Assembly: GCA_937922185.1 (NCBI GenBank)
Contig: CAKZUT010000024.1
Coordinates: 1-61,885 of the forward strand
Direction of reading: 5' to 3'
From: an uncultured Neomegalonema sp.
Lineage (GTDB): Bacteria > Pseudomonadota > Alphaproteobacteria > Rhodobacterales > Rhodobacteraceae
Length of the DNA: 61,885 bases
In this document: positions 36,374 to 45,797 of the stretch, piece by piece
Position numbering within the stretch: the first letter of the stretch is position 1
Layout of the letters: each line of letters starts with the position of its first letter
Notes under the pieces: model-generated
What the model was told of the DNA's origin: nothing
What the model saw: only the letters and a program-made list of their open reading frames with translations
Databases searched by the model: none
Made by a program: the position numbers and the translations under genes

Positions 36374-36727
36374 ATGGTAAAGATCCCCGGCTGGATATGG
36401 GTCGCCGTCCCGGCGGTGGCGTTGATGGTTCTCGGCACCGCCTATGTCGCCCGCCCCGATATGACGGGCCGGGCGGATGACTGCCTCGGCAATACGACGC
36501 CGATCCAGCGCGGGGTGATGGTCAATCGGTGCGATCATCCGATCTCGGTGATGACCTGCCCGCAGGGTGCGGGCGGTGACGACTGTACGGTGCAGGATAT
36601 CGCCCCGGCGGCGTCCTTCGGGGTGCGGGCCGATATCCCCGTGATCGCCCATGCCTGTAGCGCCCCCTATCTCGCCGTCATGGCGGAAAATGAAGGCGCT
36701 CGCAGGTGTCGCGCCCCGCAGCAATGA
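36374..36727 (+). CDS. Hypothetical membrane-anchored protein with six cysteines
   Basis: A 117-residue protein with an N-terminal membrane segment (IPGWIWVAVPAVALMVLGTA) and a small extracytoplasmic domain holding six cysteines (in ADDCLG, NRCDH, MTCPQG, DDCTV, AHACSA and RRCRA), enough for three disulfides. No family recognised. It lies between icd (gap of five bases) and the DUF2520 gene (four-base overlap), so all three are probably co-translated. Confidence 0.65.
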   Translation: MVKIPGWIWVAVPAVALMVLGTAYVARPDMTGRADDCLGNTTPIQRGVMVNRCDHPISVMTCPQGAGGDDCTVQDIAPAASFGVRADIPVIAHACSAPYLAVMAENEGARRCRAPQQ

Positions 36728-37587
36728 CCGCCCTCGGATTCGTCGGGACAGGCCGTCTCGCGCAGAGCCTCGCACAGGCCCTGTCGCGGGCCGGGTATGA
36801 CGTGGCGGCGGTCGCCAACCGGTCCGCCGGGTCCGCAGAGCGGATGGCCGCCTCCCTGCCGGAGTGCCGTGCGATGTCGGCACAGGCGGTGGTGGATGCC
36901 TGCGATCTCGTTTTCCTGACCGTCCCGGATTCCGCCATTGCGCCGGTCACAGCCTCGCTGACATGGCGGCGGGGGCAGGCGGTCGTGCATTGCTCCGGTG
37001 CCACGGAGGTCAGCGCCCTGGACGCCGCCGCCGGTGCAGGCGCGATGACGGGCGGATTTCATCCGCTGCTGGGGTTTTCCGGGATCGGAGAGACCCCGCT
37101 GGCAGGGGCGACCGTCACCGTGGAGGCCGATCCGCCTCTGCTGGGGATGCTTGAAGACATGCTTGCGGCCCTCGGATGCCGCCTCAATCGCCTGCCCCCC
37201 GGCAAGCGGGCGCTCTATCACGCGGGGGCCGGTTATGGCGCGGGGTTCATCCATGTGCTGATGGCCGAGATTGCCGGATACTGGCGCGAATGGGACGGGA
37301 GCGAGGCCGATATGCTGGCCGCGATGCTACCCATGGCCCGCGCGACCCTCGACACCATCGAACGGGGCGGCATAGCCGCGACGATGCCGGGGCCGATCTC
37401 GCGCGGGGATGCGGGATCGGTCGCCGCCCATCTCGATGCGATGGCCGGGATGCCGGACAGGGGTGCCTTCTACCGCGCCCACTCCCTGCGGAGTGTCGAT
37501 CTCGCACTGGCGGCGGGCCGCATCGATGCGGAGGCCGCCGCGCACCTGCGGGCGCTGCTCACCCGACCGTCACGGGATGCGGAATGA
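36724..37587 (+). CDS. DUF2520 Rossmann-fold oxidoreductase-like protein
   Basis: A 287-residue protein. The N-terminal NADP-binding fold starts LGFVGTGRLAQSLAQALSRA and has FLTVPDSAIAPVTASL and VVHCSGATEVSAL; the C-terminal DUF2520 helical domain contains GGFHPLLGFSG and HAGAGYGAGFIHVLMAEIA. Its relatives are annotated as putative F420/NADP oxidoreductases; substrate unknown. The ATG overlaps the previous stop by four bases. Its last 29 bases overlap the convergent sulfite-oxidase-like gene. Confidence 0.85.
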   Translation: MTALGFVGTGRLAQSLAQALSRAGYDVAAVANRSAGSAERMAASLPECRAMSAQAVVDACDLVFLTVPDSAIAPVTASLTWRRGQAVVHCSGATEVSALDAAAGAGAMTGGFHPLLGFSGIGETPLAGATVTVEADPPLLGMLEDMLAALGCRLNRLPPGKRALYHAGAGYGAGFIHVLMAEIAGYWREWDGSEADMLAAMLPMARATLDTIERGGIAATMPGPISRGDAGSVAAHLDAMAGMPDRGAFYRAHSLRSVDLALAAGRIDAEAAAHLRALLTRPSRDAE

Positions 37588-38614
37588 TGGCATTGAACAG
37601 CAGGGTGCCCTCGTTGAAGGGGCAGGTTTCGGGCTGAGTCTCGCCCGCCTCGTCCGTGGCGCGGGTCATCAGGCGATGGTCGCCCGGTCTGGCATTCCAC
37701 GCGAAGGCGAACCGTACCCAGCCATAGGGTTCGTTGGGCGAGATGATATCCGCCTCGTGCCAGGTGTTTCCGTCCTCGCTCCATTCGACCCTCGCGATGG
37801 GACGATCCGGCGAGCGGGCATAGCCATGGATACGCTTGAACCCCGGCCCCATGCTTGCCGGAAACGGCAGGGCAAGGGATGATTTCACATTCTGGCGAGT
37901 CACGGTCACGCCGTCGATCACGTAATACTCGTCTGTCCGGTAATTGCGGATTTCGCGCGAGGACGCCGTGATCCGGCCCACCCATTTGACGGAGTAGGTG
38001 CCGATCCAGCCGGGGACGATGGCGCGCACGGGAAAGCCGTGGTCGGCGGGCAGTGGCGCGCCGTTCATGGTCAGCGCGAGGATGGTGTCCCCGTGCAGTG
38101 CTTTTTCCACCGGCATCGGGATTTCGATGGGGCATTCGGGATTATCGACATCCAGCCCGAGCGGGGCGACCCAGCGGGCGACATCACGCAGACCCCCCAG
38201 CGCCAGTACATCGCGCAGACGCGGCCCCGACCATTCGGCCATGCTCACGCCGCCCAGCACCCAGGGCACATCCTCGCCCCCTTCCGTGCGCTCGACATGC
38301 TGATCCTGCAAGGTGGCGAACAGGGTGCGCTGGTTGCCCGCACATTCGAGATAGGCGCGCACGGTGTGGCGCGGCAATGCGGCAAGATCGTCAAGGGTCA
38401 GGGTAACGGGGGTCGCGAGGGCATCTCCCGTCAGCTCAAGCCGGTAGGTGCCCGGATCGACGATCTGCGTCTGCGTCACGTTGCAGACGAAGAAACGGTC
38501 CGCAGGGGTCAGATAGCTGTCGAGCGCGTCGAGCGGCGTTTCAAGCGACGTGGCCCCGCGCCGGTGCAGCGCGTCGGGGGATTTGGCCCAGATCGCCCCG
38601 TGTCGCTCAGACAC
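37559..38614 (-). CDS. Sulfite oxidase-family molybdenum enzyme
   Basis: A 351-residue protein with the oxidoreductase molybdopterin-binding domain (LTLDDLAALPRHTVRAYLEC; Mo-ligand Cys in ECAGNQR), VKWVGRITASS, and a C-terminal Mo-co dimerisation domain (IHGYARSPDRPIARVEWSED). It resembles sulfite oxidase/SorA/SoxC-like enzymes. No Tat signal is visible, so it appears cytoplasmic, unusual for the group. Its start overlaps DUF1330 by eight bases and the stop overlaps the DUF2520 gene. The substrate may be sulfite, but other oxo-transfers are possible. Confidence 0.85.
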   Translation of the reverse strand: MSERHGAIWAKSPDALHRRGATSLETPLDALDSYLTPADRFFVCNVTQTQIVDPGTYRLELTGDALATPVTLTLDDLAALPRHTVRAYLECAGNQRTLFATLQDQHVERTEGGEDVPWVLGGVSMAEWSGPRLRDVLALGGLRDVARWVAPLGLDVDNPECPIEIPMPVEKALHGDTILALTMNGAPLPADHGFPVRAIVPGWIGTYSVKWVGRITASSREIRNYRTDEYYVIDGVTVTRQNVKSSLALPFPASMGPGFKRIHGYARSPDRPIARVEWSEDGNTWHEADIISPNEPYGWVRFAFAWNARPGDHRLMTRATDEAGETQPETCPFNEGTLLFNAIIPHPVTVG

Positions 38615-38891
38615 CCTCGACGACCATCAGATCGCGAACCGATGCGCCCTCGGCATGGGCGCGGGCCTCGCTGTATTCAGGCGAGTGGTAGCAGGTTTCC
38701 GCCGCTTCGACGGTCGGGAACTCGACCACGACATTGCGAGCGCGGTCCTTGCCCTCGAACTGCACGTAGCGGCCCGCGCGGGCGAGGAATGTGCCGCCGT
38801 ATTTTGCGATGGCGGGACCGGCCAGCTCGGCGTATCGGCCATAGGCATCGGGGTCCGTGACCTCGACATGGGCAATCCAGTAGGCGGGCAT
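38607..38891 (-). CDS. DUF1330 family protein
   Basis: A 94-residue protein of the dimeric alpha-beta barrel superfamily ([60 protein letters not shown]). Function unknown. It starts one base inside the alaS stop and overlaps the molybdenum enzyme gene downstream by eight bases. Confidence 0.9.
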   Translation of the reverse strand: MPAYWIAHVEVTDPDAYGRYAELAGPAIAKYGGTFLARAGRYVQFEGKDRARNVVVEFPTVEAAETCYHSPEYSEARAHAEGASVRDLMVVEGV

Positions 38892-41566
38892 CAGACAGTC
38901 TCCTTCGCGGCAAGAACGGCTTCGGCGGCGGCGAGCGCCTGCGGGGCTTTCGAGGGGTCCGGGCCACCGGCCTGCGCCATGTCGGCCCGTCCTCCCCCGC
39001 CTTTGCCGCCCATGGCTGTCGCGGCGGCGGTAACGAGATCGACGGCGCTGATGCGGCCTGTCAGGTCATCGGTGACCCCGGCGGCGACCGCCGCCTTGCC
39101 GCCCGTATCCGCGACCAGCACCACGACGCCGGAGCCGAGACGCTCCTTGTGGGCGTCGATGAGGCCGCGCAGATCCTTGCCGGACACGCCGGTGAGGCTC
39201 TGGCCGAGAAAGTTGATCCCGGCGACCGTTTTGGCGGCATCGCCGCCGTCCCCGGCAGGGCCGGCAAGGGCAAGCTGTTTCTTGAGCGTGGCGATCTCGT
39301 TCTGGAGGGCCTTGCGTTCCTCCACGAGCGCGCGGGTGCGGTCGGCCACATCCTCGGGTCGGGATTTGAGCGTGGCGGCGATTTCCGCGACGGTATGATC
39401 CTGCCGCGACAGGTATTCAAACGCCGCTGCTCCGGTCAGGGCCTCGATCCGCCGGACACCGTTGGACGAGGCGCTCTCGCCGGTCACGACCAACATGCCG
39501 ATCTCGCCCGTATGGGCCACATGAGTGCCGCCGCAGAGTTCGAGCGAGTAGACGGTGCCGGTGGCTGAGGTTTCGCCCTCGGGGCGGCGGCCCATCGAGA
39601 CGACGCGCACCTCGTCGCCGTATTTCTCGCCGAACAGCGCGCGTGCGCCCATGTCAACGGCCTCGTCGGGGGTCATCAGGCGGGTGGAAACGGCGTCGTT
39701 CTGTCGGATATAGCCGTTGACGTCGCGCTCGATCGCGCGGATTTCCTCAAGGGCGACGGCCTTCTGATGGGCGAAATCGAACCGCAGGCGATCGGGGGCG
39801 ACGAGAGAACCGCGCTGGGCCACATGCTCTCCCAGATGGGTTCGCAGGGCCTCGTGCAGCAGATGCGTGGCGGAATGGTTGCCGCGAATGGCGTCGCGAC
39901 GCCCGGTATCGACGATGAAACGGGCGGCATCACCCGGATGCAGGGTGCCTTCCATGATCTCGATGCGGTGGAGAAACAGGTCGCCGAATTTCTTGCGGGT
40001 ATCGAGAACGCGGGCCGTGGCGCTCTCGGTGCGGATGAGGCCGGTATCGCCGACCTGTCCGCCGCTTTCCCCGTAGAAAGGCGTCTGGTTCGCGATCATC
40101 TCGGCGGTCTGGCCCGGCCCGGCCCCGGAGGCGACCGCGCCGTCGATGACCAGCGCCAGAATCTGGCCCTCGGTATCGGTGGCCGTGTAGCCGAGGAACT
40201 CGGTCGCGCCGTGGCGGTCGCGCAGGTCGAACCAGACCGATTCATCCGCCGCGTCGCCCGTGCCCGACCATGCGGCGCGGGCCTGCGCCTTCTGGGCCTC
40301 CATGGCCGTATCGAAACCGTCCGTATCGACGGTAAGCCCCCGCTCGCGCAGGGCATCCTGCGTCAGATCGAGCGGAAAGCCGTAGGTGTCATAGAGCTTG
40401 AAGGCCGTGTCGCCGGGCAGCGGGGCACCGGAGGGAAGGTCGGTGACCGCCTCATCGAGCAGGGCAAGGCCCCGGTCGAGGGTCTTGCGAAAGCGCGCCT
40501 CCTCGGTTTCGAGTGTTTCCTCGATCATGGGCTGGGCGCGCGATAATTCGGGGAAAGCCTGCCCCATCTGTGCCACGAGCGCGGGGACGAGACGGTACAT
40601 CACCGGGTCGGTCGCGCCCAGGAGATGCGCGTGGCGCATGGCGCGGCGCATGATGCGGCGCAGGACGTAGCCGCGCCCCTCGTTCGACGGCATCACCCCG
40701 TCGGCCATGAGAAAGGAGGTCGAGCGCAGGTGATCGGCGATGACCCGGTGATGGACCGCGCCGGGGCCGTCGGGATCGGTCGATGTCGCATGGGCGCTCG
40801 CCTCGATCAGCGCGCGCATGAGATCGGTGTCGTAATTGTCGTGCTTACCCTGAAGCAGCGCCCCGACACGCTCCAGCCCCATGCCCGTGTCGATGGAGGG
40901 ATGCGGCAGGTTTTCGCGCGTATCGGCGTCGATCTGCTCGAACTGCATGAAGACGAGGTTCCAGATCTCGATAAAGCGGTCGCCGTCCTCATCCGGGCTG
41001 CCGGGGGGGCCGCCGGGAATATGCTCGCCGTGGTCGTAGAAGATTTCGGAACAGGGGCCGCAGGGGCCGGTCGGACCCATGGTCCAGAAATTATCCGAGG
41101 TGGATATGCGGATGATCCGGTCGTCGGGCAGTCCGGCGATTTTCTTCCAGAGCGCGGCGGCCTCGTCATCCTCGTTATAGACCGTGACCAGAAGGCGCTC
41201 GGCGGGGATGCCGAATTCGCGGGTCACGAGGGTCCAGGCATGTTGGATCGCCTGTTCCTTGAAATAATCCCCGAAGGAGAAATTCCCCAGCATCTCGAAG
41301 AAGGTATGATGCCGCGCCGTGTAGCCGACATTATCGAGATCGTTGTGCTTGCCCCCCGCCCGCACGCATTTCTGCGAGGTCACGGCCCTGGAATAGGGGC
41401 GCTTCTCGACGCCGGTGAAGACGTTCTTGAACTGCACCATCCCCGAATTGACGAACAGCAGCGTCGGATCGTTCTGGGGAACCAGCGGGCTGGACGCGAC
41501 ATGCTCGTGCCCGTTGCGCGCGAAGTAATCCACGAACAGGGACCGGATTTCGTTGAGTGTCGCCAT
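38891..41566 (-). CDS. alaS: Alanyl-tRNA synthetase
   Basis: An 891-residue AlaRS with the class II catalytic core ([20 protein letters not shown]), the editing domain ([20 protein letters not shown] with Hxxx[15 protein letters not shown] with CxxxH) and the C-terminal DHHA1-type domain ending in [20 protein letters not shown]. It charges tRNA-Ala. It is followed immediately by DUF1330 and the sulfite-oxidase-like gene in one overlapping run. Confidence 0.98.
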   Translation of the reverse strand: MATLNEIRSLFVDYFARNGHEHVASSPLVPQNDPTLLFVNSGMVQFKNVFTGVEKRPYSRAVTSQKCVRAGGKHNDLDNVGYTARHHTFFEMLGNFSFGDYFKEQAIQHAWTLVTREFGIPAERLLVTVYNEDDEAAALWKKIAGLPDDRIIRISTSDNFWTMGPTGPCGPCSEIFYDHGEHIPGGPPGSPDEDGDRFIEIWNLVFMQFEQIDADTRENLPHPSIDTGMGLERVGALLQGKHDNYDTDLMRALIEASAHATSTDPDGPGAVHHRVIADHLRSTSFLMADGVMPSNEGRGYVLRRIMRRAMRHAHLLGATDPVMYRLVPALVAQMGQAFPELSRAQPMIEETLETEEARFRKTLDRGLALLDEAVTDLPSGAPLPGDTAFKLYDTYGFPLDLTQDALRERGLTVDTDGFDTAMEAQKAQARAAWSGTGDAADESVWFDLRDRHGATEFLGYTATDTEGQILALVIDGAVASGAGPGQTAEMIANQTPFYGESGGQVGDTGLIRTESATARVLDTRKKFGDLFLHRIEIMEGTLHPGDAARFIVDTGRRDAIRGNHSATHLLHEALRTHLGEHVAQRGSLVAPDRLRFDFAHQKAVALEEIRAIERDVNGYIRQNDAVSTRLMTPDEAVDMGARALFGEKYGDEVRVVSMGRRPEGETSATGTVYSLELCGGTHVAHTGEIGMLVVTGESASSNGVRRIEALTGAAAFEYLSRQDHTVAEIAATLKSRPEDVADRTRALVEERKALQNEIATLKKQLALAGPAGDGGDAAKTVAGINFLGQSLTGVSGKDLRGLIDAHKERLGSGVVVLVADTGGKAAVAAGVTDDLTGRISAVDLVTAAATAMGGKGGGGRADMAQAGGPDPSKAPQALAAAEAVLAAKETV

Positions 41567-41601
41567 GAGCTTGCCTCCCTCGGATGGAAAGGCTTTCTAA
41601 G

Positions 41602-41646
41602 CAGGTTTTCCGAAAAGTGGCCACCGGTTTTCCGACAGAAAACCTG
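41602..41646. repeat. Nested palindromic intergenic element between recA and alaS
   Basis: CAGGTTTTC (41602-41610) and GAAAACCTG (41638-41646) are a perfect inverted repeat. Inside are GTGGCCAC, itself a palindrome, and CGAAAA/TTTTCCG flanks. The module TTTTCCGAAAAGTGG with CCGGTTTTCCG resembles a repeat found between genes in many alphaproteobacteria. Only one copy was seen in this window. Confidence 0.6.
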
Positions 41647-41703
41647 TTCGGACGGGAGTTCAGGCCGATGAGACAGGGGCTGGCCCGTACAAATCCGCCG
41701 GGT

Positions 41704-41736
41704 GCGATTTCCCGGTCCATGGAACCGGGAAACCGC
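41704..41736. terminator. Strong hairpin after recA
   Basis: A 13-base stem with one mismatch (GCGATTTCCCGGT / ACCGGGAAACCGC) and a 7-base loop lies 20 bases past the recA stop. A TTTT run follows on the plus strand only, so on the recA strand it is a hairpin without a U tract; it may act as a weak or bidirectional terminator. Confidence 0.55.
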
Positions 41737-41755
41737 TTTTGTCGATGCCTGCCTC

Positions 41756-42814
41756 TCAGAGGTCTTCGTCGCCCTCGATATCGGCTTCGAGATCAAGGCC
41801 GTTGGAGGTGCGGATCTGCATCTCGATAGCCCCCGCGACATCGGGGTTGTCACGCAGGAACGTCTTGGCGTTCTCGCGCCCCTGTCCGATGCGCTGGTCA
41901 CCGTAGGAGAACCATGATCCCGATTTCTCGACCACCCCGGCCTTGACGCCGAGATCGATCAGTTCGCCGGTCTTGGAGATGCCCTTGCCGTACATGATAT
42001 CGAACTCGACCTGCCGGAAGGGCGGCGCGACCTTGTTCTTGATGACCTTCACGCGGGTCTGGTTGCCCACCACCTCGTCGCGGTCCTTGATCTGGCCGAT
42101 ACGGCGAATATCGAGACGGACGGAGGAATAGAATTTCAGGGCATTGCCGCCGGAAGTCGTTTCCGGGCTGCCGAACATCACGCCGATCTTCATGCGGATC
42201 TGGTTGATGAAGATAACCATGCATTTCGAGCGGCTGATCGAACCGGTCAGTTTCCGCATCGCCTGACTCATCAGCCGCGCCTGGGCGCCGACCTGGTGAT
42301 CGCCCATGTCGCCTTCGAGTTCGGCTTTCGGCGTCAGGGCCGCGACCGAGTCCACGACAACAACCGAGATCGCACCGGAGCGCACCAGCGTATCGGTGAT
42401 TTCCAGCGCCTGCTCGCCCGCATCGGGCTGGGAGATCAGCAATTCATCGAGATCGACCCCGAGGGCGCGTGCATATTTCGGGTCAAGCGCATGTTCCGCG
42501 TCCACGAAGGCGCAGACCCCGCCCATCTTCTGTGCCTCGGCGACGACATGCAGCGCGAGCGTCGTCTTGCCGGAGCTTTCCGGCCCGTAGATTTCGATGA
42601 TCCGCCCCTTGGGCAGACCGCCGATCCCGAGGCCGATATCAAGGCCGATAGACCCGGTTGAAACCGCCTCGATATCCAGCGCGGCATCACGCTGGCCGAG
42701 CCGCATGATCGACCCCTTGCCGAAGGCACGTTCGATCTGCGAGAGGGCAGATTCGAGGGCTTTTTCTTTGTCCATTTCGTCTTTCTCGACAAGGCGCAGG
42801 GCTGCTTCGCTCAT
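41756..42814 (-). CDS. recA: Recombinase A
   Basis: A 352-residue RecA: Walker [30 protein letters not shown], and L2/C-terminal sequence [16 protein letters not shown]. It forms filaments on single-stranded DNA, drives homologous recombination and triggers LexA self-cleavage. A shorter start at codon 14 ([19 protein letters not shown]) is possible. The 131-base gap upstream contains a perfect 11-base inverted repeat with GTTC/GAAC elements. Confidence 0.98.
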   Translation of the reverse strand: MSEAALRLVEKDEMDKEKALESALSQIERAFGKGSIMRLGQRDAALDIEAVSTGSIGLDIGLGIGGLPKGRIIEIYGPESSGKTTLALHVVAEAQKMGGVCAFVDAEHALDPKYARALGVDLDELLISQPDAGEQALEITDTLVRSGAISVVVVDSVAALTPKAELEGDMGDHQVGAQARLMSQAMRKLTGSISRSKCMVIFINQIRMKIGVMFGSPETTSGGNALKFYSSVRLDIRRIGQIKDRDEVVGNQTRVKVIKNKVAPPFRQVEFDIMYGKGISKTGELIDLGVKAGVVEKSGSWFSYGDQRIGQGRENAKTFLRDNPDVAGAIEMQIRTSNGLDLEADIEGDEDL

Positions 42815-42880
42815 AACGGCCTCCTTATTCCACGCGCACCGCGTGGGGGCAACGATTCATCCGATACCCCACACGTATGC

Positions 42881-42919
42881 GATATGTTCTCCTTTGACAA
42901 GAACAAAAGAGAACATATC
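42881..42919 (-). promoter_or_regulatory. Dyad GTTC/GAAC element upstream of recA
   Basis: GATATGTTCTC (42881-42891) and GAGAACATATC (42909-42919) form a perfect 11-base inverted repeat around 17 bases. On the recA strand GTTC-N6-GTTC is present (minus-strand reading of 42914-42901). Alphaproteobacterial LexA boxes are GTTC-N7-GTTC, so this is one base short. It lies 67 to 105 bases before the recA start and is a candidate SOS operator. Confidence 0.5.
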
Positions 42920-42945
42920 AGGAAATAATAGAAAAGCTACGGCGC

Positions 42946-43659
42946 TCAGTCCCTGAGCGTGGCGCTGGCCGGGCCGAATTTGGTGTCGGCGGTGATCTTC
43001 AGCGGCACCCACGTACCGTCCCGCTCCGCGAGCGTGGCGAGGAAGGGCCAGGACCGGCGTTCGGGGGTCATGTATTTGTCCTTGAACCCGTTTACCCGGT
43101 CATAGCGGCCCTCGCAGGTCACGGTGTTGCCCCGCTGTGGCGCGGTCGCCCCGGTCAGGGAGATGCGGTGACGCTTGGCCCCGTCGAAGACATCGAAGAC
43201 GATATCGCAGGCCTCCTCACGCGGTCTCATCAGGATGGCAACGGCTGTGGCGGGATCGACGGCCCCGACGGCCTCGTCCAGCGACATGGCGTAGGATTTC
43301 TTTCGTTTGGGCGGTTCCGCGATCAGATCGACGGGCACCCCGGCCTCATCGAAGCGGATCGTGGTGCGTTCCTCGCTCTTGCGCCCCTCGTAGCGGAAGA
43401 CGGATTCACGGGGCAGATGCCGCCCCTCGACGAGCGCCCCCTCGACCGTGGCATTGGCATCACCGTTGAAAATCTGCCGCAGCACCGGGATCATGTTGAA
43501 CCGGGCGCGCACGGAGTATTCCGGCTCGTCATTCTCCACCACGACCTTGATCTTGCCGAGGGGAATGCCCGCGACGGTCGTGGAATATTTCAGGGTATCC
43601 CGCGCCATGGCGGGAGTCGCGATGAGAAGGGCGGTGAGGGCCGGGATCATGATTTTCAT
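42946..43659 (-). CDS. DUF3108 family exported protein
   Basis: A 237-residue protein with a signal peptide (MKIMIPALTALLIATPAMA). The mature part (LKYSTTVAGIPLGKIKVVVE, YSVRARFNMIPVLRQIFNGD, PAPREEACDIVF-like end region) matches DUF3108, periplasmic proteins of unknown function. It precedes recA on the same strand, but the SOS-like element in between suggests separate transcription. Confidence 0.85.
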   Translation of the reverse strand: MKIMIPALTALLIATPAMARDTLKYSTTVAGIPLGKIKVVVENDEPEYSVRARFNMIPVLRQIFNGDANATVEGALVEGRHLPRESVFRYEGRKSEERTTIRFDEAGVPVDLIAEPPKRKKSYAMSLDEAVGAVDPATAVAILMRPREEACDIVFDVFDGAKRHRISLTGATAPQRGNTVTCEGRYDRVNGFKDKYMTPERRSWPFLATLAERDGTWVPLKITADTKFGPASATLRD

Positions 43660-43701
43660 GGGGGAACCTTCGCGCTGGAATGGGGCGGTCCTGCGGCATT
43701 G

Positions 43702-44013
43702 CTATGGAGTGGCCAAGGCATCCATGCGTTTTGCGAGACGGATATCGAGATCGCTGAGACCGTCACAATCATGGGTGATGAGGGTCACCTCCACGCGGTT
43801 CCAGACATTCGACCACTCGGGATGATGATCCAGTTTTTCGGCATGGAGGGCCACGCGGGTCATCCAGCCGAATGCCTCGACGAAATTCCCGAATGTGAAG
43901 TCCTTGCGGATCGCGTCACGCCTGTCGGCCTGCCGCCAGCCATTTGCGAGGAGCGGGGCAAGGGCCTCCGCGCGGTCTTCGGGGGCAAGAGGCGGGGTTC
44001 TGCGGCGGCTCAT
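43702..44013 (-). CDS. Pterin-4a-carbinolamine dehydratase
   Basis: A 103-residue protein with the PCD motif [20 protein letters not shown], giving the two essential histidines and the PEW turn, and [12 protein letters not shown]. It dehydrates 4a-hydroxy-tetrahydropterin in regenerating tetrahydrobiopterin; in bacteria without aromatic hydroxylases it has other or moonlighting roles. Its ATG overlaps the lipB stop by four bases, so they are coupled. Confidence 0.93.
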   Translation of the reverse strand: MSRRRTPPLAPEDRAEALAPLLANGWRQADRRDAIRKDFTFGNFVEAFGWMTRVALHAEKLDHHPEWSNVWNRVEVTLITHDCDGLSDLDIRLAKRMDALATP

Positions 44014-44684
44014 GGCGTTTCCTTCGTGAAGACGGCATCGAATTCAGCCCGCAGGGCCATATCCACCTCCGGCATCGTGGGGGTCAGGCCGAGATCGAGC
44101 AGGCTGGTGACGCCGTGCCCGGCGATGCCGCAGGGAATGATGCCGTCGTAATGCGACAGGTCCGGCTCGACATTGAGGGCGATGCCGTGCAGCGACACCC
44201 AATGACGGACCCGGACGCCCAGAGCCGCCACCTTGTCCTCGCGTTCCGGTGCGCCCCGGTCCGTGCGGCGGACCCAGACGCCCGCCCGGCCCTCGCGACG
44301 CTCTCCGGTCACGGTAAAGCGGGCGAGGGTGCGGATGATCCATTCCTCCAGATCGCGCACGAAGCGCCGCACATCACCGCCCCGCGCCCGCAGGTCGAGC
44401 ATGACATAGCCCACGCGCTGGCCGGGGCCGTGATAGGTGTATTCGCCGCCGCGTCCCGCCCGGTGAACCGGAAAGCGGTCCGCATCGATCAGATCAGCCG
44501 GGGCCGCGCTGGTTCCGGCGGTGTAGAGCGGCGGATGCTCCAGCAGCCAGACACATTCGGGAGCCGTACCCTGCCGGATCGCGGCGGCGCGGGAATCCAT
44601 GAAGGCCAGAGCCTCGTCATAGGGAACGGGCCGATCCGAAACGCGCCATTCGGGATGAGAAACCGGGAGAGCCATACCGGTCAT
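44010..44684 (-). CDS. lipB: Octanoyl-[acyl-carrier-protein]:protein N-octanoyltransferase
   Basis: A 224-residue LipB. It has [34 protein letters not shown], the catalytic Lys in [18 protein letters not shown] and Cys in [14 protein letters not shown]. It moves octanoate from ACP to the lipoyl domains of 2-oxoacid dehydrogenases, the first step of lipoylation. An alternative ATG three codons on ([10 protein letters not shown]) is possible; neither has a strong ribosome site. Confidence 0.96.
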   Translation of the reverse strand: MTGMALPVSHPEWRVSDRPVPYDEALAFMDSRAAAIRQGTAPECVWLLEHPPLYTAGTSAAPADLIDADRFPVHRAGRGGEYTYHGPGQRVGYVMLDLRARGGDVRRFVRDLEEWIIRTLARFTVTGERREGRAGVWVRRTDRGAPEREDKVAALGVRVRHWVSLHGIALNVEPDLSHYDGIIPCGIAGHGVTSLLDLGLTPTMPEVDMALRAEFDAVFTKETP

Positions 44685-45124
44685 TTAGCGCATATCCGGC
44701 CCCGTCCACCCCGGAAAACGCCCCCTGCCATACAGAACGGCCCGAAGCCCGGCCCGGTTGTTTCCCTTACGGCAGACACAAAATGGAATCGCATTTTGCA
44801 ATTCAGCCTGTCACAGACCGCTTCCGTCTTCCACGCTTAGGTTGAGTGTGGCATACTGGGCTAACCTCTGAAGCCGATCACAGAGTCGCGATGCCCGAAA
44901 CCTGCCGGTTTCACGCCCCTGCCCGGTTTGTGTAAAACCCCTCCGGGCAGGGCAGGGAACTTGCACTTTGGTCAACCTGCACCCTGTTAACCACGTCTCG
45001 CCGCGCCCGCCGGGGATATAAGTCAAAAAGTGAGCGAACCTTTGAAAACGCCATTGCCGCCGATGATACCGATGCTTCTCAGAGGCTGCGTTATACCCGG
45101 TGCCGTCACTGTGGGAATACCGGA
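44685..45124. other. Gene-free region between lipB and a PAS-like protein gene
   Basis: 440 bases with no convincing gene. It is less GC-rich than its surroundings in places and contains a 10-base inverted repeat (44917-44952) and a GTTAACC box near 44985. It must carry divergent promoters for lipB and the plus-strand gene at 45125. I see no RNA gene in it. Confidence 0.55.
44917..44952. repeat. Inverted repeat in the lipB upstream region
   Basis: CCCTGCCCGG (44917-44926) and CCGGGCAGGG (44943-44952) are exact complements with a 16-base loop. There is no T run on either strand, so it could be an operator or an RNA hairpin rather than a terminator. Confidence 0.5.
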
Positions 45125-45694
45125 ATGCTGAACCCGTTACGGCGATACCGGAAGCGTCTTCGGGCGCAACATACCGATGATCCGAGTCCCCAGCGTAAGG
45201 TCATGGTGGTCGATTCGGAAGAGGACGCGCTGCCCTTCGAGCGTATCCTCTGCGAGGATCTGTGCATGATCGGCAGGGCATGGCTTGAGATGGAGCGCAA
45301 AGACGGGGAAGCCCTGCCCCGCTGGAATGCCTTCAATCCGACGCGGTTCATCGGAATGATCGACAAGTTCTGTGTGCTGAAACGCGAGAACGGACAGCCC
45401 GACACCCTCGAATTCTCGCTCTATGGCGGCCACGCGACGGATTTCGTCGGGCGCGGCAAGCGCATCGTGCTGCATGAGATGCGCCGTGATCCCCTGCGCG
45501 TGGCCAATTATCGCGATATCCGCACACGCGCCGAACGGGCCATCGACAACGAGTCCCCGCAATATGTCCGCAAGACCCTTTCATGGAACGATGAGAACTA
45601 CACCGAATACGAGGCCCTGATGCTGCCCTTCATGCCCGATGAAAAAGAGCAGCGCGTTCTTCACCCGATCAGCGCGTGTGTTCACTCTTTCTGA
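45125..45694 (+). CDS. PAS-like domain protein
   Basis: A 189-residue cytoplasmic protein. The middle (WLEMERKDGEALPRWNAFNP to FSLYGGHATDFVGRGKRIVL and beyond) resembles the single-PAS (PAS_5/PF07310-like) proteins common in alphaproteobacteria, which have no attached output domain. The basic N-terminus (LNPLRRYRKRLRAQ) may bind something else. GGGA lies before the ATG. Function unknown. Confidence 0.55.
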   Translation: MLNPLRRYRKRLRAQHTDDPSPQRKVMVVDSEEDALPFERILCEDLCMIGRAWLEMERKDGEALPRWNAFNPTRFIGMIDKFCVLKRENGQPDTLEFSLYGGHATDFVGRGKRIVLHEMRRDPLRVANYRDIRTRAERAIDNESPQYVRKTLSWNDENYTEYEALMLPFMPDEKEQRVLHPISACVHSF

Positions 45695-45797
45695 GGCGTG
45701 GTCCGGCTCTGCGCCGGGGTATGCCCGAACGGGGCAGGGGGAGCGTTGTCGGCCCGGTCACGCATCGGACCTTGAAGGGCGGGGGCGCAAAGGCGAT

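Noticed and set aside
44811-45026. A 71-codon minus-strand frame in the lipB upstream gap
   Set aside because: No ribosome site, no domain pattern and composition like non-coding sequence; left as intergenic.
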